A DNA stretch of 64,000 nucleotides from Paludicola sp. MB14-C6 (lineage in GTDB: Bacteria > Bacillota > Clostridia > Oscillospirales > Ruminococcaceae): NCBI RefSeq assembly GCF_030908625.1, contig NZ_CP133133.1, positions 1,178,001-1,242,000 on the forward strand, written 5' to 3'. Shown here in pieces: positions 62,867 through 64,000 of the stretch (positions are counted from its first letter, which is position 1; each line of letters begins with the position of its first letter). The position numbers and the translations under genes are program-made. The notes beneath the pieces are model-generated. The model was not told where the DNA came from, searched no databases, and saw only the letters and a list, made by a program, of their open reading frames with translations.

Positions 62867-63553
62867 TTAGAAGCTTCCGCCTTCAGGTTTTGATTTACCG
62901 ATTGTAACCATACCATAAATGACTGCACCTTCAGAAACTGAAATACTAGATGCTTTAATGTCGCCATATACAACAGCATTATCTAATAATTCAATATTCT
63001 CTTTTGCAACGATATTACCTTCTACTGTACCAACAATTGTAGCACGTCCGGTTAATAGATTACCTTTTAGCTTTGTAGCAGCATGAATTACTGTTTTTGA
63101 TTCACAGTTAATATCGCCTGTTAATTCTTCACAAGAGATATCTACATCATGACCTGAAATATTTCCTTCTACTCTGCCTTTAATCATTACTTTACCTTTA
63201 GAAATAATATCACCATTAACAATACCTTCAACAATAATATTTTCTCTAGTTTGCACGCCACCGTTAATTACTGTTGCTTTTGAAATTGAAGTGGTTGCTA
63301 AAACTTCATTTGTAGCAGTAGTTGTTGCAGTTGCAGCTGCGGTAGTACTTTGTCCAAAAGAATAGCTTGTTGCAGGCTCGCTACGCATTGTATTAGCAGC
63401 TGAAGTTGGTTCTGCAGTTGCAGTATTCATTGGAACAAATTCGAAATCATCGTCTTCATCAGCCATATCTTCATCGCCTTCTTTTTCTTTGTAAGAAAAA
63501 CCTGTTAGCTCTTTTAACAAAGCTCTTTTAAAGTTATTATCTTGATTTTTCAT
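62867..63553 (-). CDS. bactofilin (polymer-forming cytoskeletal protein)
   Basis: This 228-residue protein has an N-terminal tail of about 90 residues that is acidic and Thr/Ala-rich. The DUF583 beta-helix follows: SISKATVINGGVQTRENIIVEGIVNGDIISKGKVMIKGRVEGNI and repeated VxG, IxxxGxVxGNI patterns to the C terminus. Bactofilins self-assemble into filaments without nucleotide and place cell-wall enzymes. AAGGTG precedes the ATG. Confidence 0.93.
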   Translation of the reverse strand: MKNQDNNFKRALLKELTGFSYKEKEGDEDMADEDDDFEFVPMNTATAEPTSAANTMRSEPATSYSFGQSTTAAATATTTATNEVLATTSISKATVINGGVQTRENIIVEGIVNGDIISKGKVMIKGRVEGNISGHDVDISCEELTGDINCESKTVIHAATKLKGNLLTGRATIVGTVEGNIVAKENIELLDNAVVYGDIKASSISVSEGAVIYGMVTIGKSKPEGGSF

Positions 63554-63738
63554 AAGTCACCTTCTATCCTTTAAATAGTAAATTTGTTCTAGGATATTTA
63601 ACTTTAGTTTATCATACCATTATATAAATGTCAAATATTATTACAATTAAAATGTCGAATCTCTACTTTTTTTCTACATATTATGAATAATTTTCTATTT
63701 TGCGTGTTATTGCCACAACAACTCGCATTCAATTTAGT

Positions 63739-63767
63739 TTGACAATATATGGGCAATTTTGTATAAT
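63739..63767 (+). promoter_or_regulatory. promoter for the zinc-ribbon membrane protein gene
   Basis: TTGACA (63739-63744), exact 17-nt spacer, TATAAT (63762-63767); a perfect consensus promoter. Confidence 0.88.
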
Positions 63768-63797
63768 GAAGAAAATAGCATAAATGGAGGCTTTTAT

Positions 63798-64000
63798 ATG
63801 GCAATATGTCTTACCTGTAACCAAGAATATGCAGATGAGTTATCGACTTGCCCAAACTGCAAAGAGAAAGAACATATTACTCCACAAAAAGAAAACCGAT
63901 TTACTTTTGATGTTATTTGCACAATTCTTTCGATCATCGTTTTATTTACTACAGGCTTTATCACATTTATGACAATCTTTTGGGATTTTATGATAGGAAT
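63798..64000 (+). CDS. zinc-ribbon membrane protein, N-terminal part (runs off the window end)
   Basis: The first 67 codons are present. The N terminus has a zinc ribbon, CLTC and CPNC pairs 12 residues apart, then a polar linker and a membrane helix starting at VICTILSIIVLF. GGAGG lies about nine bases before the ATG. The C terminus lies beyond the window, so the family cannot be set; the form resembles other zinc_ribbon-TM proteins of Firmicutes. Confidence 0.75.
   Translation, partial: MAICLTCNQEYADELSTCPNCKEKEHITPQKENRFTFDVICTILSIIVLFTTGFITFMTIFWDFMIG

Noticed and set aside
1..64000. CRISPR arrays, rRNA genes, prophage
   Set aside because: No spaced direct-repeat array, no rRNA-like sequence and no phage structural genes were seen; the DnaD-like and Abi_2 genes alone do not show a prophage.

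Overview
The window is chromosomal DNA of a low-GC Gram-positive anaerobe of the Clostridia; an Oscillospiraceae/Ruminococcaceae-like lineage is my best guess from memory. Supporting signs are strong GGAGG ribosome binding sites, TTGACA/TATAAT promoters, many U-tailed terminators, a full S10-spc-alpha ribosomal operon with zinc-binding S4, S14, L24 and L36 and a KOW protein between map and infA, plus HAAS, VanW, LemA/DUF2207 and bactofilin genes. No rRNA, CRISPR array or prophage was seen. The only mobile DNA is one IS200/IS605-type TnpA element, one short element resembling fused IS3 ends, and several short palindromic repeats.

Layout. 1-741 is the N-terminal part of RNase J. 1367-3730 is a nucleotidyltransferase/phosphomutase fusion. 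4163-6772 is a NAD biosynthesis operon, nadB - TfoX_C - nadC. 6838-14592 holds unlinked housekeeping and accessory genes: a membrane protein, VanW, DUF3784, nagA, an ECF-like membrane protein, an M29 aminopeptidase and two acetyltransferases. 14714-19959 is an ABC-2 exporter facing a NarL/DesK-type two-component system, with ATGACA/TGTCAT half-sites between them that suggest direct control. 19990-22993 carries a CPBP protease operon and a secreted-peptide/lipoprotein operon.

23176-39244, on the minus strand, is the ribosomal operon rpsJ to rplQ. It includes secY, adk, map, a KOW protein, infA, rpoA and the short rpmJ. It is preceded by a leader of about 450 nt and ended by a strong terminator. 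Two of its gaps are unusually large: the infA-rpmJ gap contains a rearranged copy of the infA 3' end, and the rpmD-rplO gap is hairpin-rich.

39850-51717 holds accessory genes: a DnaD-like protein behind a possible attenuator, an EAL-HDOD protein, DUF2207 with LemA, the IS200 element, a DtxR/MntR-family regulator, a permuted papain-like enzyme, a 46-aa peptide gene, a MATE pump and two tandem lipoproteins sharing a 188-bp near-identical 5' segment. 51786-56727 has an M14 peptidase, then NUDIX - Abi_2 (HEPN) - cyclic-phosphate-processing receiver genes in a row. This is the most system-like cluster here and a candidate RNA-damage or defence island. Next come a NusG-II protein, tRNA-Arg(ACG) with an acetyltransferase gene running antisense into it, and a TIGR04076 protein. 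56948-64000 has a lipoprotein, a PadR-HAAS pair with a clear operator, a tocopherol-cyclase-like protein, a GtrB-GtrA-membrane glycosyltransferase operon, a bactofilin and the start of a zinc-ribbon membrane protein.

Start codons were adjusted wherever the ribosome binding site decided between options. All functional calls come from motif recognition by eye; no database search was run.
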